Below are positions 60,631 through 61,031 of a DNA stretch of 61,031 nucleotides, one piece after another. Positions within the stretch are counted from its first letter, which is position 1. The number at the start of each line of letters is the position of its first letter. The stretch is from Deltaproteobacteria bacterium (lineage in GTDB: Bacteria > Desulfobacterota > BSN033 > UBA1163): contig VGRY01000018.1 of assembly GCA_016875195.1 (NCBI GenBank), positions 1 to 61,031 of the forward strand, given 5' to 3'. Both the position numbers and the translations under genes were made by a program. Below the pieces are notes generated by a model that made no database searches, was not told where the DNA came from, and was given only the letters and a program-made list of their open reading frames with translations.

Positions 60631-61031
60631 TTACTTTTTCCTGCGATACGATCTCCCTTCAAAGGTAATAAACCTTCCATTCATGCTGAGGCGGTCGAGG
60701 ATGGCCGTGGCAGTCACGGCATCAAAGATCTTTCCCCAATCCGAGGGGACAAGATTGGTGGTCACGAGTGTGGTGGCCACTTCGGTTCGTTTAGAAATGA
60801 TCTGGAAGAGGGCATCGGCTTGTTCCTTGGAGGGGAAGGCGTAGCCCAGTTCATCGAGGCAAAGGATAGGGACTTTGGCATAGAAATCGATGAGGGTATA
60901 GAGGTTTTTGGCTTTGGAGAGTTTGGCGGTCAGATCAAAGAGGGAGACAAAGACGGTCTGATAGCCTTTGAGAATCGCATCATGGCAAATCGCCGTAGCG
61001 ATGTGAGATTTACCGACCCCTGCGGGACCGA
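60631..61031 (-). CDS. istB: IstB-like ATP-binding protein of an IS21-type element (partial)
   Basis: The frame enters from the right edge and ends at TAA 60633-60631. It starts within the Walker A region (GPAGVGKSHIATAI), continues with KNLYTLIDFYAKVPILCLDE (Walker B), then DALFQIISKRTEVA, TTNLVPSDW, and the end RLSMNGRFITFEGRSYRRKK. This is the AAA+ transposition helper of IS21 elements; the istA transposase would lie beyond the window. The downstream end of the element abuts a decayed transposase. Confidence 0.85.
   Translation of the reverse strand, partial: GPAGVGKSHIATAICHDAILKGYQTVFVSLFDLTAKLSKAKNLYTLIDFYAKVPILCLDELGYAFPSKEQADALFQIISKRTEVATTLVTTNLVPSDWGKIFDAVTATAILDRLSMNGRFITFEGRSYRRKK

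Overview
The window looks like a chromosomal stretch from an anaerobic, heterotrophic deltaproteobacterium-like organism (Desulfobacterota or a relative). The inference rests on gene content: three TRAP transporters, an ADP-forming acyl-CoA synthetase subunit, DUF362/4Fe-4S proteins, Tat-exported enzymes, an Atg22/UMF1-type MFS protein, and intergenic space full of short palindromic repeats. No rRNA, tRNA or CRISPR array was seen.

Left part. 1-4029 holds a gene tail, a cupin-type XRE regulator, a Pal/OmpA lipoprotein, the alpha-type subunit of an ADP-forming acyl-CoA synthetase and a small membrane protein. From 4112 to 16442 one rightward run forms catabolic island 1: XRE-cupin regulator, TPP-dependent E1 alpha/beta, E3, E2, a second E1 alpha/beta pair, a zinc alcohol dehydrogenase, a complete TRAP transporter (P-Q-M) and an SDR. 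A ketol-acid reductoisomerase converges on its end.

Middle. 17640-27346 is mixed: an operon of a small protein, a QueG-like 4Fe-4S protein and a DUF6599-like protein; a Tat-exported DUF362 protein; a DUF4258/YgiT toxin-antitoxin-like pair whose toxin frame is broken; a DUF4139 protein; an NTF2-like protein; a Tat-exported metallo-beta-lactamase-fold hydrolase with an ABM-domain partner; a fragment of an NTF2-like gene; and an AlaX-like protein. From 44395 leftward to 27505 runs catabolic island 2, a near mirror of island 1 with extra parts: XRE-cupin regulator, TRAP P-Q-M, three SDRs, an unrecognised protein made of two tandem copies of one domain, zinc alcohol dehydrogenase, a second TRAP P-Q-M, a DUF296/PPC protein, E1 alpha, E1 beta, E2 and E3.

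Right part. 44587-59900 is mostly leftward housekeeping or accessory genes: an Atg22-like MFS protein, an ABC-2 transporter with a NEW3-domain protein, a threonine-synthase-like PLP enzyme, a GAF-domain histidine kinase, a FabF-like ketosynthase, a Tat-exported amidohydrolase with an alpha/beta hydrolase, an AsmA-like protein, an unknown protein, a UbiA-type prenyltransferase and two tiny membrane proteins. The edge holds transposase debris and the end of an IS21-type IstB gene.

Working model (inference): each island imports an organic acid by TRAP, oxidises hydroxyl groups with the zinc dehydrogenase and SDRs, and cleaves or decarboxylates the resulting oxo or hydroxy-oxo compound to acyl-CoA with an acetoin/2-oxoacid-dehydrogenase-type complex. 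Acyl-CoA could then yield ATP through the ADP-forming synthetase. The substrates cannot be read from sequence.
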